Shown: positions 10,517 through 18,033 of the stretch, piece by piece
How the letters are laid out: each line of letters starts with the position of its first letter
Numbering within the stretch: the first letter of the stretch is position 1
Source: Nocardia sp. CC227C
GTDB taxonomy: Bacteria; Actinomycetota; Actinomycetes; Mycobacteriales; Mycobacteriaceae
Direction: 5' to 3'
NCBI RefSeq assembly: GCF_030767025.1
Contig: NZ_JASITE010000013.1
Coordinates: 177,932-241,931 of the forward strand
DNA: 64,000 bases
Notes under the pieces: model-generated
Seen by the model: only the letters and a program-made list of their open reading frames with translations
Told to the model about the DNA's origin: nothing
Databases searched by the model: none
Program-made: the position numbers and the translations under genes

Positions 10517-11341
10517 TCAGTCTTCCGGTTGCAGGGTGATGCGCCGCCAGGGGCTGCTGGGGCGGTTCCACAGGCGCAGCAGTTCCATGCGGCGGTCGAC
10601 GCCGCCGGATTTCAGTTCCGCCAGATCCTCGCAGGCCTGCCAGTAGGTCCAGCCGGTGAGGTAGGCGTCGCCGAACTGGCGCCAGTTGCGGTATTTGCGC
10701 TGGGCCAGCGGGAGGGCGCGCAGCAGGTAGTCCCAGGCCACATCGGCGTCGAGGTAGCCGGCCGTGTAGGCCATGCGGGCGACCGCGACCACGCGGGCCA
10801 GGTCCCACGCCTGGATATCGGTGGGCAGCGGGCGCACCAGATGGTCGGTGAGGCCGAGTTTGATGGCCTGCGACCAGATGTCGTAGTCGCGGACCAGCGC
10901 CTCGGTGTTCTCCATGCCGCGGAAGGCCCCGACCTGACGGAGGAAGGCACGATGCCGGTCGGCGCGTTCGCCGAAGCGGTCGCGTTCGGGGGAGTTGACC
11001 GCCGCCATGACCAAAGGGTGCACCAGGGCGTACAGCGGGCCGTGCATACCGTCGAGCAACTGCTCCATGGAGGCCATGGCCTCGGTGCCGTCGGTGATGC
11101 CCCAGGCTCCGGTCAGGGTGTCGATGGCGAGTTCGCGGCGGTCGCCGAGGGGATGTTCGCGTTCGGGGCCGAGCAGCAGGGCGTCGTGGAAGGCGTCCCA
11201 GCGCGCCGAGTAGAAACCACCGAGAGCCAGGGCGCGCAGTTCGTCGTCGTTGACCTGCGCGCCGGACCAGTGGTCGTCCTCGCGCTGGTCGAGTTCCGGA
11301 TAGGGGAAGGTCGTCAGCGTGGGCACGTCGCGGGCGGGCAT
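10517..11341 (-). CDS. DUF1266 domain protein
   Basis: A 274-residue probably cytosolic protein with the DUF1266 C-terminal block: WDLARVVAVARMAYTAGYLD (about 183-202), then a segment ending RQFGDAYLTGWTYW. This domain is Trp-rich and has no known activity; it occurs in many actinobacterial proteins and in some polymorphic-toxin neighbourhoods, but no such context is present here. I use ATG 11341; ATG 11359 is a close alternative with a GAG upstream. It is monocistronic, ending at a shared hairpin. Confidence 0.75.
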   Translation of the reverse strand: MPARDVPTLTTFPYPELDQREDDHWSGAQVNDDELRALALGGFYSARWDAFHDALLLGPEREHPLGDRRELAIDTLTGAWGITDGTEAMASMEQLLDGMHGPLYALVHPLVMAAVNSPERDRFGERADRHRAFLRQVGAFRGMENTEALVRDYDIWSQAIKLGLTDHLVRPLPTDIQAWDLARVVAVARMAYTAGYLDADVAWDYLLRALPLAQRKYRNWRQFGDAYLTGWTYWQACEDLAELKSGGVDRRMELLRLWNRPSSPWRRITLQPED

Positions 11342-11532
11342 ACCCCGATTGTTCCGCATGGATCTCGAGACGTCCGCTATTCGCCCCAGGGCGTGCGAAG
11401 GTTCATATCGAATCCCCAGCGTGCGCACCGGATCGCGGCGCCGCGCCCGCGATGTGCCCGGCGTGTGTCCACCGAGCAAATGTCTGATTCCTGCCCTGTC
11501 ACACAACGAAATCGGACGCTACCCTCTGGGCC

Positions 11533-11787
11533 ATGAGTAGGAATATCACCCTGTTGCGCGGCCTGGAGCCCCCGGCCACGGAGCAGGAAATCTTCGCCGC
11601 CGCACAGGAATACGTGCGCAAGGTGGGCGGAGTATCGGGTTTGACCACTACGACGAAACCGGCGGTGGACAAGGCGGTGGCGGCCATCGCCGCCGCCACC
11701 ACGCAATTGCTGGCGGAATTGCCCGCCCGCGGCGCGATTCCGGAGACCGAACCGCAACCGGTGCGCGAGGCCGCCAGCGGCGAGTGA
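11533..11787 (+). CDS. DUF2277 small protein
   Basis: An 84-residue protein with the DUF2277 pattern: MSRNITLLRGLEPPATEQEI, then VRKVGGVSG and an Ala-rich helix ending in LLAEL. The family is common in actinobacteria and of unknown function. Relatives often start MCRNI with a Cys; here the second residue is Ser. The ATG at 11533 directly begins the conserved region. It stops 10 bases from the convergent PucR-type regulator. Confidence 0.85.
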   Translation: MSRNITLLRGLEPPATEQEIFAAAQEYVRKVGGVSGLTTTTKPAVDKAVAAIAAATTQLLAELPARGAIPETEPQPVREAASGE

Positions 11788-11796
11788 CCCGAACCG

Positions 11797-13044
11797 CTAC
11801 ACCCCGTACACGGCCACACAGTCGAGGGCGATCTCCAGGTGGGGGCCGGGCCGGTCGACGGGGCGACCGAGGAGTTCCTCGATGCGCTGGAGGCGGTAGC
11901 GCACCGTGTTCTTGTGCACGCCGAGCGCCTTCGCGGCGGCGTCGGGGCTGCGGCGGGCCCGCAGGTAGGCGTGCAGGGTTTCGCGCAGGCGGGCCGACTG
12001 GACGTCCGGGGCGGCGAGTACGCCCAGTTCGCGCTCGATGAGGGCGCGCATGGCGGATTCGTCGAGCCCGGCCAGGTAGGCGACCTCCACCTCCCGGTAG
12101 TCGAGCACGCGCGGCAGTCCGGGCCGGGCGCGTTCGGCGACGTGGCGGGCGGCGACCGCTTCGGCGTGACCGCGGCGGAAGCCCGCCAGCTGGGATCCGG
12201 GTAGGCCGACGGCCACCCGGACCGGCGGTTCGACGGGCCAATCCGCGACGGGCGGCACACCGTCGTCGGTCACGGCGAGCCACGCCCAGAGCGCACTGGC
12301 CCCCGCCGGAATCGTGAGCACGCTGCCGCTGCCGACCGCGGCGGCGCAGCGAGCCACCACGCGGTCCAACCGGTCGCCCACCTCGCCCGTACCGTCGGCG
12401 GAGCCCAGGGCGACCGCATCCGCGTCGGTCCACAGCACCAGGGCCAGATGTCTGCCCGCCAGCCGATAGCCGATCTTGGCGGAGGCGTGCTCGATATCGA
12501 GGTCGGCACCGTCGAGCAGGGCGCGCACGATCTCCCCGCGCTGGTTCAGCGCCGCCCGCAAGCCGCGTTCGCGTTCGGTGATGTAGGTGTCGGTGAGCGT
12601 TTCGACGCAGGTGCTGACCCATCGGGTGGAGCGGTCGAAAAGCCGCAGCAGCACCGACCTTTCGATATCGGGCGGCAGGCGGCGCTCGTCGATGGTCTCG
12701 CTCATGTAGTCGATCACCGCCTCCTGCCCGACGTGGTAGACGCGCAGCAGCACCCGCAGATCGTGGCCGCGCCGCGCGATGGTGCGGGCGAAGGCGTGCG
12801 CCTCCGCCGGGATCGGATAGTCGGCGTTGTCCTGGGTGAGGGTGCTCAGCACCTCCAGGGCGTGGGCGCGGGTGCTCGCGGCCAGATCGCGGCGCATATC
12901 CCGGTCGGCCAACTCCGGCACGCGGGCGATGATGGCATTGTCGAGCCGAGTCACCACCTGGTCGAGGGTGTCGGCGCGCAGGGTTTCGGCGACGAAGTCG
13001 GCGATCCACTGCCGAATGACCGCGGGGGTGGCGGTGGTCGCCAC
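11797..13044 (-). CDS. PucR/CdaR-type helix-turn-helix regulator
   Basis: A 415-residue regulator. The C-terminal helix-turn-helix reads AAKALGVHKNTVRYRLQRIE (about 376-395), the signature of the PucR family, and the middle has a GGDEF-like sensory fold (SAKIGYRLAGRHLALVLW). The N-terminal 130 residues are alpha-helical and typical of the RsbRD-like segment of these proteins. I chose GTG 13044, 5 bases after GGAGG; a longer frame extends into the divergent gene. It is divergent from an aldehyde dehydrogenase/SDR pair and probably controls it; the 150-base gap has two inverted repeats. Confidence 0.87.
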   Translation of the reverse strand: MATTATPAVIRQWIADFVAETLRADTLDQVVTRLDNAIIARVPELADRDMRRDLAASTRAHALEVLSTLTQDNADYPIPAEAHAFARTIARRGHDLRVLLRVYHVGQEAVIDYMSETIDERRLPPDIERSVLLRLFDRSTRWVSTCVETLTDTYITERERGLRAALNQRGEIVRALLDGADLDIEHASAKIGYRLAGRHLALVLWTDADAVALGSADGTGEVGDRLDRVVARCAAAVGSGSVLTIPAGASALWAWLAVTDDGVPPVADWPVEPPVRVAVGLPGSQLAGFRRGHAEAVAARHVAERARPGLPRVLDYREVEVAYLAGLDESAMRALIERELGVLAAPDVQSARLRETLHAYLRARRSPDAAAKALGVHKNTVRYRLQRIEELLGRPVDRPGPHLEIALDCVAVYGV

Positions 13045-13064
13045 GAGCACCTCCGAATTTGTGC

Positions 13065-13164
13065 TTTCGGTATAAAACCGGCCGAAATAGTTGACCGAAT
13101 GGGCCAAGAATGTCCTTGTAGATTGTGTCACGATCATAGTTCGTGAGCTGTCACACAGCTCACG
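13065..13164. promoter_or_regulatory. Divergent promoter with nested inverted repeats
   Basis: Between the PucR-type regulator and aldehyde dehydrogenase lie three inverted repeats: TTTCGG-N11-CCGAAA (13065-13087), TCACGA-N7-TCGTGA (13128-13146), and CGTGAGCTG-TCACA-CAGCTCACG (13142-13164). TTGACC at 13091 is a possible plus-strand -35. The second and third repeats overlap and lie near the expected transcript start, a typical operator position. Confidence 0.5.
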
Positions 13165-13195
13165 GCCGCAACGTAGCGCACGTGGGAGAGCAATC

Positions 13196-15028
13196 GTGAC
13201 CAATTCCGAATCCGGGGGTGCCCGCAAGGCCGCGCCCCGCAAATCCACCGGCACCCGGCGCACCGCCAAGGCCGCGTCCCCGGGAAGTGCGGAGCCCGCC
13301 GAGGCCACGGCGGCCGCCAAGTCGACCGGGTCGGCCGAGGCCACCCCCACGAAGCGAGCGCCCGCCAAGCGTTCGTCGTCGAAAGCAACCGCTACGACCG
13401 CACCCGCGAAAGCCGCTCCTGCCGCGACAACGACGGCGGAGTCCGCGCAGACCGGAGCCGTGCACACCACGGCGGCCGATTCCGATCGCGCCGCCACCAC
13501 CGAATTCGAGGTGCGCAATCCCGCGACCGGTGAGCTGGCGGGCATGGTGCCCATCCACTCGGCCGACGAGGTCGCCGCCAAGGTGCGCGAGTTGCGCCTG
13601 TTCCAGCCGGAGTGGGAGGCCATCGGGCCGGAGGGCCGCAAGGAGTGGCTGCTCAAACTCCAGGACTGGCTGGTGGACAATACCGATCACCTCGCCGACG
13701 TCTTGCAGTCCGAGACCGGCAAAGCGCGCATCGACTCGCTCATCGACCCGGCCTTCGCCGTCGACCTCACCGGCTACTACGCCCGCCGCGCCGCCAAATT
13801 CCTCGCCGACGAACACCCGTCGCCGCACAGCCCGCTGGCCCGGGTGAAGACGCTGACGACGGTGTTCCGCCCGTACCCGGTGGTCGGCGTGATCACGCCC
13901 TGGAACTTCCCGCTCGCCATGCCCGCCATCGACGTCATTCCGGCGCTGGCGGCCGGGGCCGCGGTACTGCTCAAACCCTCCGAGGTGACGCCGCTGTCGG
14001 CACTGGAGCTGGCGCGCGGCTGGGAGGCGATCGGCGCGCCACCGGTTTTCGCCATCGTCACCGGGGCGGGCGAGACCGGCAAGGCCGTGGTGGACAATGT
14101 GGACTACGTACAGTTCACCGGTTCCACCGGCACCGGCCGCAAGATCGCCGCGGCCTGCACCGAACGGATGATCCCGTTCAGCCTGGAACTCGGCGGCAAG
14201 GATCCGGCCATCGTGCTGGCCGACGCCGACCTGGACCGCGCCGCGCACGGGATCGCCTTCGGCGGCCTGTTCAATGCCGGTCAGGTGTGCATCTCGGTGG
14301 AGCGCGTGTACGTGGAAGCCCCCGTGTACGACGAATTCCTGGCCAAGCTGACCGCCGCCGTCAAGGAGGTGCGCCAGGGCGTCGACGGCCGCGAACCCAA
14401 GTACGACATGGGCGCACTTGCCAATGAGAGTCAGGCGCAGATCGTGCAGCGGCATGTGCAGCAGGCCGTCGACGCCGGCGCCCGGGTGCTGACCGGCGGC
14501 AAGCGCACCGGCGTCGGCACACTGTTCGAGCCGACCGTGCTGGCCGATGTCGATCACTCCATGACCTGTATGACCGAGGAGACCTTCGGTCCCACGCTGC
14601 CGGTCATGAAGGTGTCCGACGAGGCGGAAGCCGTTCGGCTGGCGAATGATTCGATCTACGGCCTGTCGGCGTCGGTGTGGAGCGGCGACAAGGCGCGGGC
14701 CGAACGCGTGGCCCGGCAGCTCGATGCCGGCGCGGTGAATATCAACGACGTCTTCTCGAATATGTTCAGCTTCGCGCTGCCCATGGGCGGCTGGGGGCTG
14801 TCGGGTGTGGGCGCGCGCTGGGGCGGCCCCAACGGGGTGCGCAAGTACTGCCGTCAGCAGGCGATCACCAAACCGCTGCTGCCCACCCAGACCAAGGAAC
14901 TGCTCTGGTTCCCCTACTCGCCCACCAAGCTCGCCATCGCCATGTCGGCCATGCGGGCGGCGGGTTCACGCGGTATGCGGCGACTGAGCGTTCAGGCCGT
15001 GTTCAACACCTTCTCGGGAAAGAAGTAG
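13196..15028 (+). CDS. Aldehyde dehydrogenase with Lys/Ala-rich N-terminal tail
   Basis: NAD(P)-dependent aldehyde dehydrogenase of 610 residues. The catalytic domain starts near residue 102 (TEFEVRNPATGE), binds cofactor with ITPWNFPLAMP (233-243), and carries the general base Glu331 in LELGGKD and nucleophile Cys365 in NAGQVCISVERV. The first 100 residues are an Ala/Lys/Thr/Pro low-complexity tail, resembling mycobacterial histone-like HupB or TopA tails, which ordinary members lack. The GTG at 13196 has GGGAG 7 bases upstream. It abuts an SDR gene, ATG directly after the stop, and is divergent from a PucR-type regulator. Substrate is unknown. Confidence 0.92.
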   Translation: MTNSESGGARKAAPRKSTGTRRTAKAASPGSAEPAEATAAAKSTGSAEATPTKRAPAKRSSSKATATTAPAKAAPAATTTAESAQTGAVHTTAADSDRAATTEFEVRNPATGELAGMVPIHSADEVAAKVRELRLFQPEWEAIGPEGRKEWLLKLQDWLVDNTDHLADVLQSETGKARIDSLIDPAFAVDLTGYYARRAAKFLADEHPSPHSPLARVKTLTTVFRPYPVVGVITPWNFPLAMPAIDVIPALAAGAAVLLKPSEVTPLSALELARGWEAIGAPPVFAIVTGAGETGKAVVDNVDYVQFTGSTGTGRKIAAACTERMIPFSLELGGKDPAIVLADADLDRAAHGIAFGGLFNAGQVCISVERVYVEAPVYDEFLAKLTAAVKEVRQGVDGREPKYDMGALANESQAQIVQRHVQQAVDAGARVLTGGKRTGVGTLFEPTVLADVDHSMTCMTEETFGPTLPVMKVSDEAEAVRLANDSIYGLSASVWSGDKARAERVARQLDAGAVNINDVFSNMFSFALPMGGWGLSGVGARWGGPNGVRKYCRQQAITKPLLPTQTKELLWFPYSPTKLAIAMSAMRAAGSRGMRRLSVQAVFNTFSGKK

Positions 15029-15868
15029 ATGACCGACTTCAGTTCTGTCGCAGGCAAAATCGTCGTCATCACCGGCGGCGCGCGCGGTATCGGCCTGGCC
15101 ACGGCCACCGCGTTGCAGGCACTCGGCGCGCGGATCGCCATCGGCGACATCGACGAGGTCACGGTGAAAGAGTCCGGCGTGGCCCGGGGTTTCGACCTCT
15201 ACGACCGGGTGGACGTCACCGATCAGGCGTCGTTCGAACACTTCCTCGACGAAGTGGAACGGCGGCTCGGGCCGATCGACGTGTTGATCAACAATGCCGG
15301 GATCATGCCCACCGGCAGGCTGGTGGACGAACCCGACCAGATCACCCGCCGGATTCTCGACATCAATGTGTACGGCGTGATTCTCGGCTCCAAGCTGGCG
15401 GTCGCGCGCATGCTGCCGCGCGGGCGCGGGCATGTCATCAATATCGCCTCGCTGGCGGGTGAGACCCATATTCCGGGGCTGGCCACCTACAACGCCAGCA
15501 AGCACGCGGTACTCGGCTTCACCGACACGCTGCGCGAGGAGTATCGCGGCACCGGCGTGCACTTCTCCTCGGTGCTGCCGACGCTGACGAAAACCGAACT
15601 GGGATCGGGCGTTTCGGCACCACGCATGCTGCGTCCGGCCGAGCCGGAGGAGATCGCGGACGCCATCGCCGAGCTGATCGCGGCACCCAGGTCGAAGGTC
15701 CGGGTCACGGCGGTGGCCGGTGTCATCTCGCAGGTGGTGGGACTGCTGCCGGAGGCGGTGGGTGATTTCATCGCGCGGTCGCTGGGGGCGTCGGATGCCT
15801 TCCTGGGCGATGTGGACGCCAAGGCGCGCAAGGCGTACGAGGACCGGGTGCGCGGCAACTCCGCGTAG
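15029..15868 (+). CDS. SDR family oxidoreductase
   Basis: A 279-residue classical short-chain dehydrogenase with the cofactor motif TGGARGIG (15-22), NNAG (88-91), and catalytic Tyr-x3-Lys in TYNASKHAVLGF. The acidic residue ending strand 2 (GDIDE) favours NAD(H). The start directly follows the aldehyde dehydrogenase stop (TAG-ATG), so the two act together, perhaps alcohol to aldehyde to acid. A C-terminal 40-residue extension resembles SDRs acting on lipids or steroids. It ends before a hairpin terminator. Confidence 0.93.
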   Translation: MTDFSSVAGKIVVITGGARGIGLATATALQALGARIAIGDIDEVTVKESGVARGFDLYDRVDVTDQASFEHFLDEVERRLGPIDVLINNAGIMPTGRLVDEPDQITRRILDINVYGVILGSKLAVARMLPRGRGHVINIASLAGETHIPGLATYNASKHAVLGFTDTLREEYRGTGVHFSSVLPTLTKTELGSGVSAPRMLRPAEPEEIADAIAELIAAPRSKVRVTAVAGVISQVVGLLPEAVGDFIARSLGASDAFLGDVDAKARKAYEDRVRGNSA

Positions 15869-15883
15869 CGCAGCGAGCATCGA

Positions 15884-15918
15884 AACGGGCCGCTGGCGGA
15901 ATCGTCCGGCGGCCCGTT
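15884..15918 (+). terminator. Hairpin ending the ALDH-SDR operon
   Basis: A 13-bp stem with one G-U pair (AACGGGCCGCTGG / CCGGCGGCCCGTT) and a 9-base loop lies 16 bases past the SDR stop. No T-run follows. Confidence 0.75.
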
Positions 15919-15946
15919 CCGGTATGCCGTGGGTAGGGTCGGGCAC

Positions 15947-16834
15947 ATGGGTAGCGGTGCGGTCTTCGTCGGCCTGGCCACGCTGGATATCGCCTATGCC
16001 GTGCAGCGGTATCCGGAGGAGGACACCAAGGTGCGGGCCGACGGCATGTTCCTGGGCGCGGGCGGTCCGGCGGCCAATGCGGCGGTGGCCTACGCCGGGC
16101 TCTCGGGGCGGACCCCGAATCTGATCACCGCTCTGGGGAAACATGTGCTGGCCGAGCCGATCCGCGAGGATCTGCGGGCGCACCGGGTGGCGGTGGTGGA
16201 CACCGCCCCGGGGCGGACGCAGCGCCCGCCGGTGTCGTCGATCGTGGTCGCCGCGGGTGCGGGCAGCCGCACGATCGTGTCCATGGACGGTTCGGAGCAG
16301 CGCGACCCGCTGCCCGCGCCGGACGCGGCGCACTGGGCCGAGGCGGCCGTGGTGCTCGTGGACGGCCACTATCCGGAACTCGCCCTGCACACCGCCGCGG
16401 CGGCCCGGCGGCACGGCATACCCGTCGTGCTGGACGCGGGGCGCTGGCGCGATATCCACCACGATCTGCTGCCGCTGGTGGACATCGCCATCTGCTCGGC
16501 GGCGTTCGCCCCGCCGGATACCGCGCCCGGCACCGACGCGGTGCTGGATCGGCTGGTGGCCCTGGGCCCGCGAGCGGTCGCGATATCACGCGGGGAGCGG
16601 CCCATCCGCTATGCCACCGTCGCTGGCCGCGGGGAGGTTCCGGTGCGCACCGGGCGGGCCGTGGACACGCTCGGCGCGGGCGACATCCTGCATGGCGCGT
16701 TCTGCCATTTCCTTTCCGTGGAACCGGATTTCGTCACCGCGCTGCGCCGCGCCGCCGATATCGCGACCCTGTCCTGCCGGTATCCGGGCACGCGGGAATG
16801 GCTGCGCCACCTGCCCGCTCAGTCCACGCGATAG
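15947..16834 (+). CDS. PfkB-family carbohydrate/nucleoside kinase
   Basis: ATP-dependent kinase of 295 residues. The PfkB second signature DTLGAGDILHGAFCHFL with the catalytic Asp lies near residues 240-256; a first-signature-like GAGGPAANAAVAYAGLSG is near 32-49. Substrate is not predictable; candidates are ribose-like sugars or nucleosides. I chose ATG 15947 with AGGG 8 bases upstream; a GTG at 15929 would add six residues. Its 3' end overlaps the convergent kinase gene by 16 bases. No other sugar-metabolism gene is nearby. Confidence 0.88.
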   Translation: MGSGAVFVGLATLDIAYAVQRYPEEDTKVRADGMFLGAGGPAANAAVAYAGLSGRTPNLITALGKHVLAEPIREDLRAHRVAVVDTAPGRTQRPPVSSIVVAAGAGSRTIVSMDGSEQRDPLPAPDAAHWAEAAVVLVDGHYPELALHTAAAARRHGIPVVLDAGRWRDIHHDLLPLVDIAICSAAFAPPDTAPGTDAVLDRLVALGPRAVAISRGERPIRYATVAGRGEVPVRTGRAVDTLGAGDILHGAFCHFLSVEPDFVTALRRAADIATLSCRYPGTREWLRHLPAQSTR

Positions 16835-17496
16835 CCGCGCCCGGACTTGCGCAGCACCAGATCGGCGGTCGATCGGGTGCGCTCCACCAGCCGCGCGTTG
16901 ACCAGATCGCTGTGCTGCACTTTGCGCTTCGCGTCCGCCGCACTGCGACCGCCGCGAATATGGCGGCGCACCAACCGCTTTTCGATGATCGGGCGCGGCA
17001 CGTACAGATACCAGCTCTGGTCGAGCAGCGGCCGCACCGCCGCCCACGCGCCGGAGTCCAGCAGCAGGTAGTTCCCCTCGGTGACGACGATCCGCTGTTC
17101 GTCGAACACCACCCCGCCGGGTACCGGTTCGTGCAGTTCCCGCGAATAGGTGGGCCACGCTATCGCCCGCCCCGGCGGTGTTTCCCGCACGGTACGCAAC
17201 AGGGTCACATAGCCGTCGACGTCGAAGGTGTCGGGTTCGCCCTTGCACGCCAGCTTGCCGTCGGCGCGCAGCCGGGCATTGCTGAAATGGAAGCCGTCCA
17301 TGGGCGCGACCTCGGCGATGCGGCCGGCGGCGTAGCCGTTCAGCTCGTCGCGGACGCCGCGCGCCAGGGTCGATTTCCCGGCCCCCGGCGGTCCGGCGAT
17401 ACCGAGGACGAACCGCCGGTCGGCCCGGCGGTCCACGCTGGCGGCCACCCGCACCGCGAGCTCCGCCAGGGACGTTTCGACGCCGGTGCGGGCCAT
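16819..17496 (-). CDS. Nucleoside/nucleotide kinase family protein (P-loop)
   Basis: A 225-residue P-loop kinase resembling the phosphoribulokinase/uridine kinase/pantothenate kinase superfamily. Walker A is GIAGPPGAGKSTLA (about 32-45), and PMDGFHFSNARL and KGEPDTFDVDGY match the fructose-transport/panK-like subgroup. The substrate may be a nucleoside or sugar; which is not visible. The ATG at 17496 follows the cyclase stop by about 10 bases on the same strand. It is convergent with the PfkB gene, with a 16-base 3' overlap. Confidence 0.86.
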   Translation of the reverse strand: MARTGVETSLAELAVRVAASVDRRADRRFVLGIAGPPGAGKSTLARGVRDELNGYAAGRIAEVAPMDGFHFSNARLRADGKLACKGEPDTFDVDGYVTLLRTVRETPPGRAIAWPTYSRELHEPVPGGVVFDEQRIVVTEGNYLLLDSGAWAAVRPLLDQSWYLYVPRPIIEKRLVRRHIRGGRSAADAKRKVQHSDLVNARLVERTRSTADLVLRKSGRGYRVD

Positions 17497-17505
17497 CCCA
17501 GCACC

Positions 17506-18033
17506 CTACTGCGGCAGGATGCCGAAAATCGTTGCGGGCGCGCCCGACCCGCCGCGATAAATCGGTCCGCCCGCCAGCACCCACGCGCCGGTGGTCGGCA
17601 ATTCGGACAGATTGGCGAGGCATTCGAGACTGATGCGGTGTTCGCGATAGAGCAGTTTTCCGGTCCAGGCGATCACGGCGGCCTGGTCGGGAATGCGGCC
17701 GTGCCGCTTCTCCCACACCATGAGATCGCCGACGCCGACGGCGTAGTCACGGTCGGCGGCGCAGCGCTCCCGGACATCGATCTTCACGGCGGGCAGCAGC
17801 AGATCCGCGGTATCGAGTTCGTCGGCGGCGAGCCCCTCCGGATCGAAGTGGACGGGTGCGCCCCAATGGGTTCCGGTGTGCTCGGCCTGCCGGACGTAGC
17901 GCAGCAGGTACCCGTCCGTGGCCACGGTAACCACGGTCTCGACGGTGAAGGCCGGATCGCCCGGGAACAGCGGGGTACGGGCCGGGTCGTGCACGTGGGA
18001 GAGGTTCACGAGCCGACCGAACGGCGGCCTCAC
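17506..18033 (-). CDS. Shortened cyclase-family (PF04199-like) protein
   Basis: A 175-residue relative of kynurenine-formamidase-like metal-dependent hydrolases. The metal motif is present as HTGTHWGAPVHFDP (52-65), but the usual Asp of HxGTHxDxPxHF is Gly58. Family members are usually 200-260 residues; here the segment that follows AVIAWTGK joins almost at once to LANLSELPTTG, so about 50-60 residues that normally carry the second His/Glu region seem absent. GTG 18033 overlaps the upstream kinase stop (GTGA). It is the last of three coupled genes with two membrane kinases. It may be inactive or repurposed. Confidence 0.75.
   Translation of the reverse strand: MRPPFGRLVNLSHVHDPARTPLFPGDPAFTVETVVTVATDGYLLRYVRQAEHTGTHWGAPVHFDPEGLAADELDTADLLLPAVKIDVRERCAADRDYAVGVGDLMVWEKRHGRIPDQAAVIAWTGKLLYREHRISLECLANLSELPTTGAWVLAGGPIYRGGSGAPATIFGILPQ

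Noticed and set aside
10118..11536. Plus-strand 472-codon open frame
   Set aside because: It runs across two genes in other frames, through a bidirectional terminator, and has no plausible start or ribosome-binding site.
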